A DNA stretch of 64,000 nt from Bog-756 sp963828385 (GCA_963828385.1 CAWHEF010000002.1:930001-994000); one strand, 5' to 3'. Shown: positions 10,904 to 20,719, numbered from the stretch's first letter. The notes: generated from the letters alone by a model not told the origin. Program-made: numbers and translations.

Positions 10904-11859
10904 GTTGTCGGGGACCCGGTGGTCGCAAGATTCGGTCAGCGCGTCACGCCGCTCCCACAGGGTGCTCGGTCGGATGCCGAGCGCGATTTGCCGGTCGAGG
11001 TTGGCGCTGACGACCGGAAGGTCGGCGGCGTGGGTGACGCCGACCAGGTCCGAGTCGGTGGTGAGCACCCGCACCGGCAGGCCATTGCCGCGCCCCACCA
11101 TCGCCGCCACCACCTCGGGCAGGAGGACCTCGGCAGAGGGCACGGCCGCCGCCCCGTGCCACGTCGGCCACCAGGGCGTCCTCGTCGAGCTCGGAGGCAG
11201 CCATGGCCCGCTCCAAGACGGCCCAGATCTCGGGCCGGAACCCCCACAGGTTGACCGACGTCGGCAGTCGATCCGTCCAGGATCGAAGGCTCGCGGCCGT
11301 CGTCGGACCGGAACCGGTCCCCGTCCTTCGTGCCGGGTGACCCGGCGCCTCTCGGTGAGCGCGGACGAGGTAGGCCGCGGCCGTCCACCTCGCAGATGCC
11401 CCGGGTGACCGGGTCTCGGTGGCGACGGTCGCCGACAGCCGGTAGCCGACGAGCACGTGCTCGGCGTCGACGGTCAGCAGGGCCGAGCCAGCATGCCCAT
11501 GGGCGCCTCGCCGTAGACGTCGTCGGCGTTGGACACGGCGAAGGGGGAGTCGTCGCCCACGGCCTTCCTGGCGGCCAGCACGGCGTGCACCGTGCCGAGG
11601 GGCAGGCGCTGCTCGGCGAAGTCGACCGAGACCGAGGCGGGCCAGCACCTGCTCGACGTGGTAGCGGATGGCCGGACCGGTCTCGGGATGGAGCACGAGG
11701 ACGATGTGCCCGAACCCGGCGGCCACCGCGTCGCTGCCCAACAGGTCGATGACGGCCTCGCCGCCCGGACCGATCGGGGCCAGCGGCTTGCACCCCCCGT
11801 ACCGCCGGGCGATGCCCGCGGCCAGCACCACCAGCGCCGGTGCGTCAGCGATCCACCAT
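10865..11859 (-). CDS. Nucleotidyltransferase family protein (frameshifted)
   Basis: Joining frames gives about 320 residues. The N-terminal LVVLAAGIARRYGGCKPLAPIG is a variant of the L-A-A-G-x-G-x-R-x-G-x-x-K-P nucleotide-binding loop of NTP transferases. Conserved-looking blocks follow (RYHVEQVLARLGL, then NLWGFRPEIWAVLERAM, then VLTTDSDLVGVTHAADL). The start is probably ATG 11859 with one extra base just after it; otherwise GTG 11831. Several further frame breaks lie between 11650 and 11150. Such enzymes attach a nucleotide to a sugar phosphate or a cofactor. It follows the KAS III gene by about 35 nt on the same strand, so it is likely in its operon. The nucleotide and acceptor are not identifiable. 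Confidence 0.6.
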
Positions 11860-11893
11860 CGATCGCCCCCCGTTCACCCCGTGCACCCGGCGG

Positions 11894-12847
11894 TCACCCG
11901 CCCCAGTGGAGCACGGCGCTGGCCCACGTCATGCCCCCACCGAACCCGGTGAGCAGCACGTTCTGGCCCGGTTCGAGCCGGCCCGTGTCGAGGGCGTCGG
12001 CCAGGGCCAGGGGGATCGAGGCCGACGAGGTGTTGCCGTAGCGGTCGATGACCACCACCGCCTTCTCCTCGGGGATCCCCAGCCGCTGGCAGGCGGCCGA
12101 GATGATCCGGAGGTTGGCCTGGTGGGGGACCATCAGGTCGATGTCGTCGACGTCGAGCCCCGCTTCGGCGATGGCCTGCTCGGCCGATTCGACGACGACC
12201 CGCACCGCCTTGCGGAAGATCTCCTTGCCGTCCATGCACAGGTAGCCGCCGTGGTCGCATTCAGCAGGTGGCGGAGAGAGCCGTCGGCGCCCAGGTTCCA
12301 CGACAGCAGCTGGCCGGGACCGTCCACTGCTTCGAGGACCACGGCTCCGGCCCCGTCGCCCACCAGGACGGCGACCGTACGGTCGTCCCAGTCGGTGATC
12401 CGGCTCAAGCGTCTCCGACCCGATGACGAGCAGGCGCTCGGCCCCGATGGCCAGCATGCCGTGGGCCACGGCCAGGGCGTAGACGAAGCCCGGAGCAGGC
12501 GGCGTTGACGTCGAAGGCGCCGGCCGTGATGCCCGATCCCGTCCTGCACGGTGGCCGACGTGCCCGGCACGATCTGGTCCGGGGTGGTGGTGGCCAGGAT
12601 GACGCCGTCGATCTCGTCGGGCCGGCGGCCGGCCCGCTCCAGGGCGGCCAGCGCCGGCCTCGATGGCCAGCTCCGAGGTCGTGCCGCCGATCCGGCGCTC
12701 CCGGATGCCGGTCCGCTCGCGGATCCAGGCGTCGTTGGTGTCCATGGTGACCGAGAGGTCCTCGTTGGTCACGACCTTGTCGGGCACGGCGATGCCCCAG
12801 CCCGTGACGATGCCTCCGCGGCCACCGTCATCGATCCGGACCTTCAT
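11894..12847 (-). CDS. fabH: 3-oxoacyl-ACP synthase III (KAS III) family (frameshifted)
   Basis: The joined frames match KAS III over their full length. VTNEDLSVTMDTNDAWIRERTGI opens the protein, AFDVNAACSG carries the catalytic cysteine, PHQANLRII the histidine and YGNTSSASIP the asparagine, and GFGGGMTWASAVL closes it. The reaction is decarboxylating condensation of an acyl-CoA with malonyl-ACP, which starts fatty-acid synthesis; relatives act in specialised pathways. About five frame breaks (near 12660, 12555, 12493, 12410 and 12262) mostly fit one extra G or C. All catalytic residues survive, which argues against a pseudogene. The start ATG 12847 lies 3 nt after the thiolase stop, so the two are co-translated. 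The neighbours are not fatty-acid-synthase genes, so the role may be specialised. Confidence 0.75.
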   Translation of the reverse strand: MKVRIDDGGRGGIVTGWGIAVPDKVVTNEDLSVTMDTNDAWIRERTGIRERRIGGTTSELAIEAGAGRPGAGRPPARRDRRRHPGHHHPGPDRAGHVGHRAGRDRASRPAPSTSTPPAPGFVYALAVAHGMLAIGAERLLVIGSETLEPDHRLGRPYGRRPGGRRGRSRGPRSSGRSRPAAVVEPGRRRLSPPPAECDHGGYLCMDGKEIFRKAVRVVVESAEQAIAEAGLDVDDIDLMVPHQANLRIISAACQRLGIPEEKAVVVIDRYGNTSSASIPLALADALDTGRLEPGQNVLLTGFGGGMTWASAVLHWGG

Positions 12848-12850
12848 CGT

Positions 12851-14047
12851 TCAGCCTGCCTCGAGGACGTGGATGCCGATGAACGCCGCATCCGTCGGGG
12901 TGGAGCCGTACCCGATCATGCCACCGGTGTTGGCCGCCATGGCCAGTCGGGCCCCTTCGACCTGGCGCCGCCCGGCCCGGTGCCGGAGCTGGGCGGTCGA
13001 GCTCGACCACCTGGGCGATGCCGGTGGCGCCCAGCGGGTGGCCGCGGGCCACGAGCCCGCCGCTCGGGTTGACGGTGACCCCGCTGCCCCCGATCGAGGT
13101 GTCCCCGGCCAGGGTGGCCGGCCCGGCGTCGCCCGGCTTGAAGAAGCCGAGGGACTCGAGGGCGAAGAGCTCCTCGGGGCTCGTGGCGTCGTGGAGCTCG
13201 ACGACGTCGACGTCGGCCGGGTCGACCCCGGCGTCGTCCCAGGCGGCAGCGGCTGCCTCGGCCAGCCGCTCGTGGTAGTCGATGTCGCCGTTGCCCGACC
13301 GCGCCGTGCTCGGCCCGGATCGACGGCGCCCGCCGCGCCGCGACCTGCGTCGTGGACAGGACGACGGCTGCGCGCGCCGTCGGTGAACGACGAGCACATC
13401 GGACGGGTGAGGGGTGGCACGATCGGTGGGCAGGCGAGCACCTCGTCGAGCGGTCAGCTCCGACTGGAGCTGGGCGTTGGGGTTGAGGGCACCGTGCCGT
13501 CTCGCCTTGACGGCGGTCGCCGCGAACTGCTCGAGGGTGGCGTCCCGTTCGGCCAGCAGGGTGTTCGGCCCATCCGGCGTTCAGGGCCATGAGCACCGAG
13601 CCCGACGGGTTCTCGAGCTCGTCGTGCATGCGGAGCCGGTCCGACCCGGGACACGCCGTCCTCGATCGCCGGCGAGCGTCGCCGCCCGGTCGCCGGTCCA
13701 CATCTTCTCGACCCCGACGGCGAGGACGGTCCGCGTCCCGCCCCGGGAGGCGAGGGTGGCCAGGTGGAGGGCGGAGGCCCCGCCGGCACAGGAGTTGTCG
13801 ACGTTGACGATGCCGGCGTTCCGGAGGCCGGCCCGGCGGAGGAAGGACTGTCCCCGGATGCACCCCTGGTCGTCGAGCCGGCCGGCGGTGGCGTTGCCGA
13901 ACACGACCAGATCGACGTCGGTCGGCGTCGATCCCGGCGTCGGCCAGGGCGTCGGCCACCACCTGGTGGGCCATGTCCTCCATGGTGAGGTCGCGCCGGT
14001 TCATGGGGGTCATGGCGGTGCCCACGATGCGTGACGGTGGTGTCCAT
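12851..14047 (-). CDS. Thiolase family protein (SCP2-thiolase-like, frameshifted)
   Basis: The frames rebuild a protein of about 395 residues. VDNSCAGGASALHLAT holds the nucleophilic cysteine, VELHDATSPEEL is typical of the sterol-carrier/thiolase-like group, and ARGHPLGATGIAQ holds the catalytic histidine. The last active-site loop reads ANTGGMIGYGS, without the second cysteine of classical thiolases, so a lyase- or condensation-type activity on acyl-CoA is as possible as classical thiolysis. The start is probably ATG 14047, with a frame break 6 codons later before VGTAMTPMNRRDLTMEDMAH. At least five breaks interrupt it. It is followed directly by KAS III and preceded by the LLM oxidoreductase, 10 nt upstream. 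Confidence 0.65.
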
Positions 14048-14057
14048 CAGATGCTCG

Positions 14058-15042
14058 CTATCTCCGTCCGCAGGCGGTCTGAGCCCCGGCCGCCGGCAGG
14101 GCGTCGACGAGGCGTTCGAACTGGTCGAGCGGTTGGTCGTCGGTCACGTACAGCACCACGTGCTCGGCCCCGGCCCGCTGGTAGGCGGCGACCGTCGCTC
14201 GCCACCTCGTCCGGCAGTACCGCTCACCAGGTGGCGGGAGAACGCCTTGGCCGGGAGGCCGTAGAGCGATCCCATCCACCGCGTCCCCCGCCGGTAGGCG
14301 GTCGTCGGCGTCGTCGTCGATCGGAGACGAACAGGACGATGGCCGGCGTGACCGCGTCGGCGGTCCGGCCGGACTTGTCCACTTCCTTGGCCAGGCGCTC
14401 GAGGGCGAGGCGGTAGTCGTCGACTCCGAGGAAGAGCGGCATCCACCCGTCGGCCATCGCCGCCGCCCGCCGCAGGGCGGCCTCGGAGGAGCCTCCCGAC
14501 CCATACCGGCACCGATGGCGGCTCGGGGAGCTGGCGATAGCCGGGACCGCTGCCGCTATCGGCACGTCGGCCGCTTGCCCATGATCGGCGGAGGTCGGTC
14601 GATTCCTCTGTCGAGTGAATCGCCCCGAGCGTGGTAGTTCGCACCCGCCTGTTCGTACTCGCTCTGGGTGGACGCCCACGCCCACCCCGAGGATGAACCG
14701 ACCGCGGGACAGGGTCTGCAGCGATGCCACCTGCTTGGCCACGGCTGGAGGGCTGCGCAACGGCAGCTGGATGACGCAGGTTCCGAGACGGACACGTTCG
14801 GTGGTAGTTGCTGCCACGGCGAGCGCAGTCATGCACTCGAGGGACGGGCCGTGCCAGTAGAGGTGGTCGCAGGCCCACAGGGCATCGGCTCCAGCCGCCT
14901 CGAGCTCGGCGCACTGCTCCTGGAGTTCCTCCAGGGGATCGCCGCCCGACCCCGTCACCCACGAGGGCGCGCTGTCCTGCACGAAGGTCGGTAGGATGAA
15001 CCCGATCGGCCCCAGATGATCGGCGTGGCGCTCGATGGGCAC
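14058..15042 (-). CDS. LLM-class flavin/F420-dependent oxidoreductase (frameshifted)
   Basis: About 325 residues after joining frames. The N-terminus GPIGFILPTFVQD, the block LEAAGADALWACDHLYW, then TTERVRLGTCVIQLPLRSPP and GRFILGVGVG are the conserved strands of the luciferase-like TIM barrel. In actinobacteria many of these enzymes use coenzyme F420 instead of FMN. The C-terminus EHVVLYVTDDQPLDQFERLV is also typical. Start taken as GTG 15042; an ATG nearby is in the wrong frame. Frame breaks lie near 14680, 14520, 14320 and 14210. It is the first gene of the minus-strand block with thiolase and KAS III, so it may reduce or oxidise an intermediate of that pathway. Substrate unknown. Confidence 0.7.
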
Positions 15043-15235
15043 AAGCCATGATACCCGCGGACCTCTCCCGGTCCAGGCATCGAGAACGTGGTTATGTGCT
15101 CGCCTGCAGATCGAAATCCAATCCACGTCCACCATGCGGGATCGACCCACCTCGGTGCCCGCTTTGGGCAGCGATGCTTGATGCCGGCCCGAGTCGCGGC
15201 AGACTGGTGGGGCAGGATGTCGAAGAGAGGCTGAC

Positions 15236-15628
15236 ATGAGCACCGCGGATGAAACGACACAGCCGCTGCAGGACAAGGCGGGATCGACCGGGGCGGCCGA
15301 GGGCACCCTTGCGCTCGACGACGGCGAGCGGGCCGAGCGACTGTCAGCATTGACCGGCATCATCGACCTCATGCGTCCCGCCGTGCAGGCCGACGGGGGC
15401 GACCTCGTGCTCGTGTCCGCCGACGTGGCGTCGGGCGTGGTCGAGGTGCAGCTCCAGGGAGCGTGCAGCTCCTGTGCCATCAGCTCCGCCACCCTCCAGG
15501 GGGGAGTGGAGCGCATCCTTCGTGATCGCCTTCCGTGGATCACCGAGGTCCGGGGCGGCCTCGACGACTCGATCGACCCCTTCGACAGCGAGTCGATGGG
15601 GCGCGGGGGCTACGTCCCCAGCTTCTGA
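15236..15628 (+). CDS. NifU C-terminal-domain protein (Fe-S scaffold)
   Basis: A 130-residue protein. Residues 35-110 form a NifU C-terminal domain: ALTGIIDLMRPAVQADGGDL, then GACSSCAISSATLQGGVE, with the CxxC pair at C77 and C80 that holds a bridging Fe-S cluster. The first 30 residues and the last 20 are polar extensions. These proteins act in the cytoplasm as carriers that pass Fe-S clusters to apoproteins. The gene is intact, with an AGAGAGG-like ribosome site before ATG 15236. It is divergent from the LLM gene (start 15042) and stands alone. No other Fe-S assembly gene is nearby. Confidence 0.88.
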   Translation: MSTADETTQPLQDKAGSTGAAEGTLALDDGERAERLSALTGIIDLMRPAVQADGGDLVLVSADVASGVVEVQLQGACSSCAISSATLQGGVERILRDRLPWITEVRGGLDDSIDPFDSESMGRGGYVPSF

Positions 15629-15811
15629 CACAGAGCGCGTACGCACCGCCACTCATCGCGGGGTTTCGTCGGGCCCGAGATCCGTAGGCCTTCCCTGGCC
15701 CTCCGCGGCTCTAAGCTGTGGAGGCGGCCTGGCAGGATCCTCGGTCACGGCGGATCACAGGTGGGATCAGGGGGACAGGCGGACAGGGAGAGCGGACATG
15801 GGGGAAGTCTT

Positions 15812-16781
15812 GTGACGGAGCAAGTATCGCGTCTGTCTGCGCCGGCGGCTCTTCGAGGTGGCAGCGGCGGGTGCAAGCGGGGCCGCGGTGGTCATCTTCG
15901 GCACCGAACAGGTAGCGGGCGCATCGCGACGATCCCACGGGGGTCTTCCGCCTGCGAGCAGCACGCTGATCGTCGTGGCCCACCCCGATGACAATCTGCT
16001 CTTCATCTCCCCGGACGAGCTCTCGCTCATCCAGGAGGGCGGTGCCGTCCGGGTCGTCTACCTCACGACCGGCGATGCCGGCCGCGGCCGGGCCTACTGG
16101 CGTGACCGGGAGAAAGGGGCCAGGGCCGCAGCCGCGTCCATGGCCGGGACCACGGACCGGTGGCATCTGGGTACCCTGCCCGTGAACGGCTACAGCATCA
16201 CCCTGGAAACGTTGGCCGCCAACCCGAACCTGTCCTTGGCCTTCGTCCGTCTTCCCGACGGGGGGTGGGGTTCCGGCTATCCCGACACCGGCTACCAGAC
16301 GTTGATGAAGCTCTGGCAGGGCACCATCCCGACGATCTCGAGTGCCGACGGGTACACCTTCACCACTGCCCAGCTCACCTCGACCCTGGCCGCCATCATC
16401 GCTCAGTACGCACCCACGAGCATCTACACGCAGAACTTCCTCGGTTCCTACGGCAATGGCGATCACACCGACCACCTGACCACGGCGTACTTCATGGAAG
16501 CAGCGGTGATCGGCAGCGGTCCGGCACCGTGTCCCGTCTACGGGTACGAGGGCTACCCGGTGGACCAGCTGCCGGCCAACGTGTCGGGAACTCCGCTTGC
16601 CGAAAAGGAGCAGACGTTCTACGTCTACTCGGAGTACGACTCGAGCGGCTGCACGTCCGAGTCCGAGTGCTTCGCCCCCGGGTTCTTTGCGAACTCCTAC
16701 GGCACCTGGCTTCCCCGCCAGTACGTGGTGGCCGAGATTGCGGCCGGTTCGACCCAGCCAGAGCCCGTCAGCTCGACCTGA
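15812..16781 (+). CDS. PIG-L/LmbE family deacetylase, probably Tat-exported
   Basis: The mature part (from about 15960) starts with LIVVAHPDDNLLF, the AHPDD zinc motif of PIG-L deacetylases, and has YGNGDHTDHLTTAYFM, whose HxDH completes the zinc site. These enzymes remove acetyl groups from N-acetylated amino sugars. The frame itself begins at GTG 15858, but directly upstream it reads RRRLFEVAAAGASGAAVV, a twin-arginine signal with its hydrophobic stretch. That signal is complete only if translation starts at GTG 15812 (MTEQVSR) and one base differs near 15835. GGGGGAAG precedes 15812 as a ribosome site. An exported deacetylase fits the surface-glycan context. Confidence 0.75.
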
Positions 16782-16853
16782 GCGCCATTTCCCTCCTGTC
16801 CGGGCAGCGCCTACGCTTGGTCGGTCGGCCGCCGATCCTAGGGGGGTGTCGTG

Positions 16854-18284
16854 ATGGCCCAGGGGGCACAGAAGAAGATCGGGATCCTCGTCGTGGCGTA
16901 CAACGCTGCCACCACCCTGGCCAAGGTGCTCGACCGGATCCCCGACGAGATCCGGCCCGAGATCGCCGAGGTCATCGTCAGTGACGACCACAGCCAGGAC
17001 TCGACCTACCTGGTCGGGCTCGGGTACCAGCAGATCTCCGACCTGCCCATCACCCTGATCCGCCAGCCGGTCAACCTCGGCTACGGCGGCAACCAGAAAG
17101 CCGGCTATGAGCTGGCCATCGAGCACGGGCTGGACGTCGTGGTCATGTTGCACGGGGACGGGCAGTACGCCCCCGAGTCGCTTCCCGAGATCGTCGGGCC
17201 GTTGCTGGCCGGCGAGGCCGACGCCGTGTTCGGGTCGCGGACCATGATCAAAGGCGCAGCCAGGAAGGGTGGGATGCCGCTCTACAAGTACGTGGGCAAT
17301 CGCATCCTGTCCCGTCTCGAGAACGCCGCCCTCGGCACCGAGCTCTCCGAGTTCCACTCCGGCTACCGGGCCTACTCGGTGAGTGCCCTGAAGCAGATCC
17401 CGTTCCAGAAGAACTCGAACGGCTTCAACTTCGACACCCAGATCATCATCCAGCTTCACGACGCCGGCATGCGGATCGCCGAGGTCCCCATCCCCACTTA
17501 CTACGGCGACGAGATCTGCTACGTCGACGGGTTGGGGTACGCCGCCGACGTGACGAAGGACGTGGTGGCCTACCGGTTGCAGAAGGCTGGCTTCGGCGAC
17601 GGGAGCCGGATCGCCCTCACCGAGGAGTACCAGCTCAAGCCGAGTGAGGACAGCTCGCACGGCCGCATCTCCACCCTGCTCCACGCACGGCCACCGAGCA
17701 AGGTTCTCGACCTCGGCTGCTCGAGCGGCCTGCTGTCAGAGCGCCTCCGCCAGTGTGGTCACCACGTCACCGGGGTGGACATGTACGCCCTCCCCGGGGT
17801 GGAGGAGCGCACCGATGCCTTCTTCCAAGCCGACCTCAACGCCGGCATCCCGCCCGAGGTCGGCTCCGGGTTCGACACCGTCCTCTGTGCCGACGTGGTC
17901 GAGCACCTGGTCAATCCGGGCGCCTTCATCCGCCAGGTGCGAGACGCCCTGTCCCCCGACGGTACGGCCCTCTTCTGCGTGCCCAACATCGCCCACTGGT
18001 ACCCGAGGTTCCGGTCGACGCTCGGCATGTTCGACTACGACCAGCGGGGCATCTTGGACGCCACCCACCTGCGCTTCTTCACCCGCCGGAGCATCAAGAA
18101 GCTCATCGAGCGCGAGGGTTTCAGCGTCCGTCGCATCGAGCCCGTCGGCCTGCCTCTCGACGCCCTCGGGCTGGATGGGGCGAAGGCCAACCTGGTCCGG
18201 CTCGCCGATCACCTCTTCCTCTCGCTGTGGCCGACGCTCTTCGGGTACCAGTTCATCGTGGAGGCGACGCCAACCACCGTCTGA
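16854..18284 (+). CDS. Bifunctional GT2 glycosyltransferase - SAM methyltransferase
   Basis: An intact protein of 476 residues. Residues 1-235 are a GT2 domain of the dolichyl-phosphate-mannose-synthase kind: ILVVAYNAATTLAKVLDRIP, the DDHSQDST loop, MLHGDGQYAPE, and EFHSGYRAYS. Residues 260-476 are a class I methyltransferase: VLDLGCSSGLLSERLRQCG, then CADVVEHLVNPGAFI and PDGTALFCVPNIAHWYPR. ATG 16854 follows GTG 16851; an AGGGGGG ribosome site lies just upstream. Likely role: transfer of a sugar from a nucleotide donor to a lipid or glycan, plus methylation in the same pathway. It lies between the deacetylase and a large membrane protein. It is the second GT-methyltransferase fusion in the window. 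Confidence 0.85.
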   Translation: MAQGAQKKIGILVVAYNAATTLAKVLDRIPDEIRPEIAEVIVSDDHSQDSTYLVGLGYQQISDLPITLIRQPVNLGYGGNQKAGYELAIEHGLDVVVMLHGDGQYAPESLPEIVGPLLAGEADAVFGSRTMIKGAARKGGMPLYKYVGNRILSRLENAALGTELSEFHSGYRAYSVSALKQIPFQKNSNGFNFDTQIIIQLHDAGMRIAEVPIPTYYGDEICYVDGLGYAADVTKDVVAYRLQKAGFGDGSRIALTEEYQLKPSEDSSHGRISTLLHARPPSKVLDLGCSSGLLSERLRQCGHHVTGVDMYALPGVEERTDAFFQADLNAGIPPEVGSGFDTVLCADVVEHLVNPGAFIRQVRDALSPDGTALFCVPNIAHWYPRFRSTLGMFDYDQRGILDATHLRFFTRRSIKKLIEREGFSVRRIEPVGLPLDALGLDGAKANLVRLADHLFLSLWPTLFGYQFIVEATPTTV

Positions 18285-18303
18285 CCCGTCGTCCCGATCA
18301 CCT

Positions 18304-18324
18304 GGGGGCCGTTGCCGGGCCCCC
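18304..18324 (+). terminator. GC-rich hairpin after GT2-methyltransferase gene
   Basis: GGGGGCC and GGCCCCC form a 7-bp stem with a 7-nt loop, 20 nt after the stop codon. There is no T-tract, which is common in high-GC actinobacteria. It sits just before the next promoter. Confidence 0.5.
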
Positions 18325-18344
18325 TCTGGCCGGGTTCGCTGCCC

Positions 18345-18350
18345 TACACT
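18345..18350 (+). promoter_or_regulatory. -10 box TACACT, leaderless start
   Basis: TACACT lies 9 nt before ATG 18360, repeating the arrangement found before the paralog at 8728. Confidence 0.6.
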
Positions 18351-18359
18351 GACCCGGTC

Positions 18360-20677
18360 ATGGCCGGCACCGACGGGCAGCACGGCACCGTGACCGAGCT
18401 GCCCTCTGCACCTCCCGGCGGTCGACGACGCGGGAAGGGCCTCCACTCCGCTCGTCGAGTCCAGCCCGATCTGGACCAGGCAGACTTCGATGACATCGCC
18501 GGTCGGCGGTATCTGTACGGTTCCGCCGCCGGCATTGCCATCGCCGCCGTCGCATTCTCCTGGATGGTGACCGGCGGCACCTTCCAGTTCCTCCAGTCCG
18601 TTCCGTTCTCGAACTTCTACGACGTCCAGGCGCGTTCGCTGCTGCACGGCACCTGGAGCATGCCCGCAGGTGTCCTGTCGATCGAGGGGATTCAGACCAA
18701 CGGACACACCGACATGTACTACGGGCCGGTTCCAGCGCTCATGCGCCTTCCTGTTCTCGTCGCCACCCACTCCCTCGACGGCCGGCTTACCGAGCCTTCT
18801 CTCTTGATCGCCTTCGTCGTCTCGCTCGTCTTCTCCAGCCTCCTCGGATGGCGGATTCGACGGTTGGTCCGGGGGAGTGCGGTGGTCAGCACGGCGGAGG
18901 CCTGCCTCACGGCCGCGCTCATCGTGGTGATCGGCGTCGGCTCCGTCCTCTTCTTCTTGGGATCCACGGCCCAGGTCTACGAGGAAGCCGAATTGTGGGG
19001 TGCCGCCTTTGCCCTAGGGGCCTTCTGCGCGCTCGTGGGATTTCTGGAGCGACCGAGTGCCGGCCGTCTCGTGTCGACCGGGGTGCTGGCAACGCTCGCC
19101 GTGCTGACTCGGGGTTCGGTCGGTGCCGGCCCCTTGGTGGCGATCTTCCTGGTAGCACTGGTGTACCTGTTCTGCTGGTCAGGGAACCGCATCCCCGGGT
19201 GGAAGGCGACGACCCGCTGGTTGGCGAGGTTCTCCGGATTCCGGGTGGCCGAACCCTCGGGGCGGTTCGGCCTCGGCCTCCTGGCCGCCGTGGGGGTTCC
19301 GCTGTCGCTGTACGTCCTGATCAATGAGATCAAATTCGGGACGCCGTTCAGCATTCCGTTGAACCGCCAGGTATTCGCATTGGTGAACGCCCAGCGTCGG
19401 GCTGTGCTGGCTGCCAACGGGGGAAGCCTGTTCGGTCTGAAGTTCCTCCCGACTAACTCGCTGGCGTTCCTACGCCCCGATGCCCTGAGCTTCACCCGGG
19501 TGTTCCCTTGGACCTTCTTCCCCGGCAAGGCACCTGTGCTCGGCCACGCGCTGTACACCGCCAGAGACTGGACCTCGAGCATCCCGGTGAGCATGCCGGT
19601 CCTCTTCCTGCTGGCACTGCTGGGCCTCGTCCTGGTGTGGCGGCCCGCTCGCCCCCTCGTTCCCCCCGTTTCCCGTCGGGCAGGAAGCGCAGCTACCCCA
19701 TGGGACCGGGGAATGGGGGAGCCGCCGACCGAACCGGGGGTTGCCGCGCTCCGACTGCTGCTCGTGGGTGCGCCGCCGGAACCGGTGGCATCTTGATCAT
19801 CGGGTTCATCGCTGAGCGCTACTTGGCCGACGCCATGCCATTCATCGTGCTTGCCGCGCTTCCCGGCTGGCACTACCTGATTCAGCGGGCGTTCGGGCAA
19901 GGTGCGGCCACAGCCCGGAGGGGCGGTGCGACCAGAGCCTGGAGGGGCGGTCGCTCCCTTGTCGTAGGACTGTTCACCGCGTTGGCCCTCTTTGAAGTGT
20001 GGACGGTGTTCTCCCTCAGCCTGTTCTACCAGCGGGAGCTGGGACCTGTCGTCACCATCCCGCAGCGTGCGGGCATGGTTGCGTTCCAGCAGCAGGTCAA
20101 CCGTTCGCTTGTCGGGGGCCCACCTCCGGACGTGCGGTTCGTGCCCGCTCTGCCCGCCCAAGCGTCGGCGCTCGACCTGGCTGTTGTCGGTCACTGCGCC
20201 GCCGTCTATCAGTATGACGGGAACGGCTGGCACGTAGTGGAACTGGGACGCGAGGGCGGTGCCATCCTGCTCGACGTGAACTTCCCGCACCGCTACCGGG
20301 GGCGCCGGCAGCCTCTCGTCGTAACCGGTGGGGCGCATCCCAGCGATGTCCTGGCCGTCACCTGGGAGGGTGGGGACCGGTATCGGTTTTCGTACCTCTT
20401 CGACGGGCTCGGTGGCACGTGGTACACCGAGCAGGCGGTCACCGTTCCTCAAGGGTCGCACCCGGTGCAGGTGGACCTGGTCACCGGCCTCGGTCAGGTC
20501 TACGTGACGGTGAGTGGCTCCCCGGTCTTCTCGGTCCTGTACCCCGTGGCAGCACCTACGGTCGTCAGGCTCGGTTCCGCACCGGCGGGGATCCCGACGA
20601 CCAGGGTGTTCGCCGGTGAGATCCGGTCCCTGCCCGTGCCGACACCGATCTGCGACGAGCTCGAGCGGCAACGCTGA
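18360..20677 (+). CDS. Large multi-spanning GT-C-like membrane protein, family A (frameshifted)
   Basis: About 770 residues. The first periplasmic loop reads NFYDVQARSLLHGTWSMP and is followed by YYGPVPALMRLPVLVATHSLDG, matching the order and spacing in the genes at 2817 and 8728. About ten membrane helices are followed by an extracytoplasmic beta-rich domain (GHCAAVYQYDGNGWHVVELG, then a sugar-binding-like LFDGLGGTWY block). The frame changes near 19770, between LRLLLVG and AAGTGGILIIGFIAERYLAD; one missing base or two extra would explain it. The box TACACT and ATG 18360 fix the start. Of the three paralogs this one is the most divergent. Function inferred only from fold and neighbours: lipid-linked sugar transfer. 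Confidence 0.65.
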
Positions 20678-20719
20678 GCTCTGGGCGCGTGCCACCGCGG
20701 GACTGGGGATGAACGGCAC

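Noticed and set aside
15711..17684. Minus-strand open frame of 657 codons
   Set aside because: Antisense to the deacetylase and the GT2-methyltransferase, both well supported.
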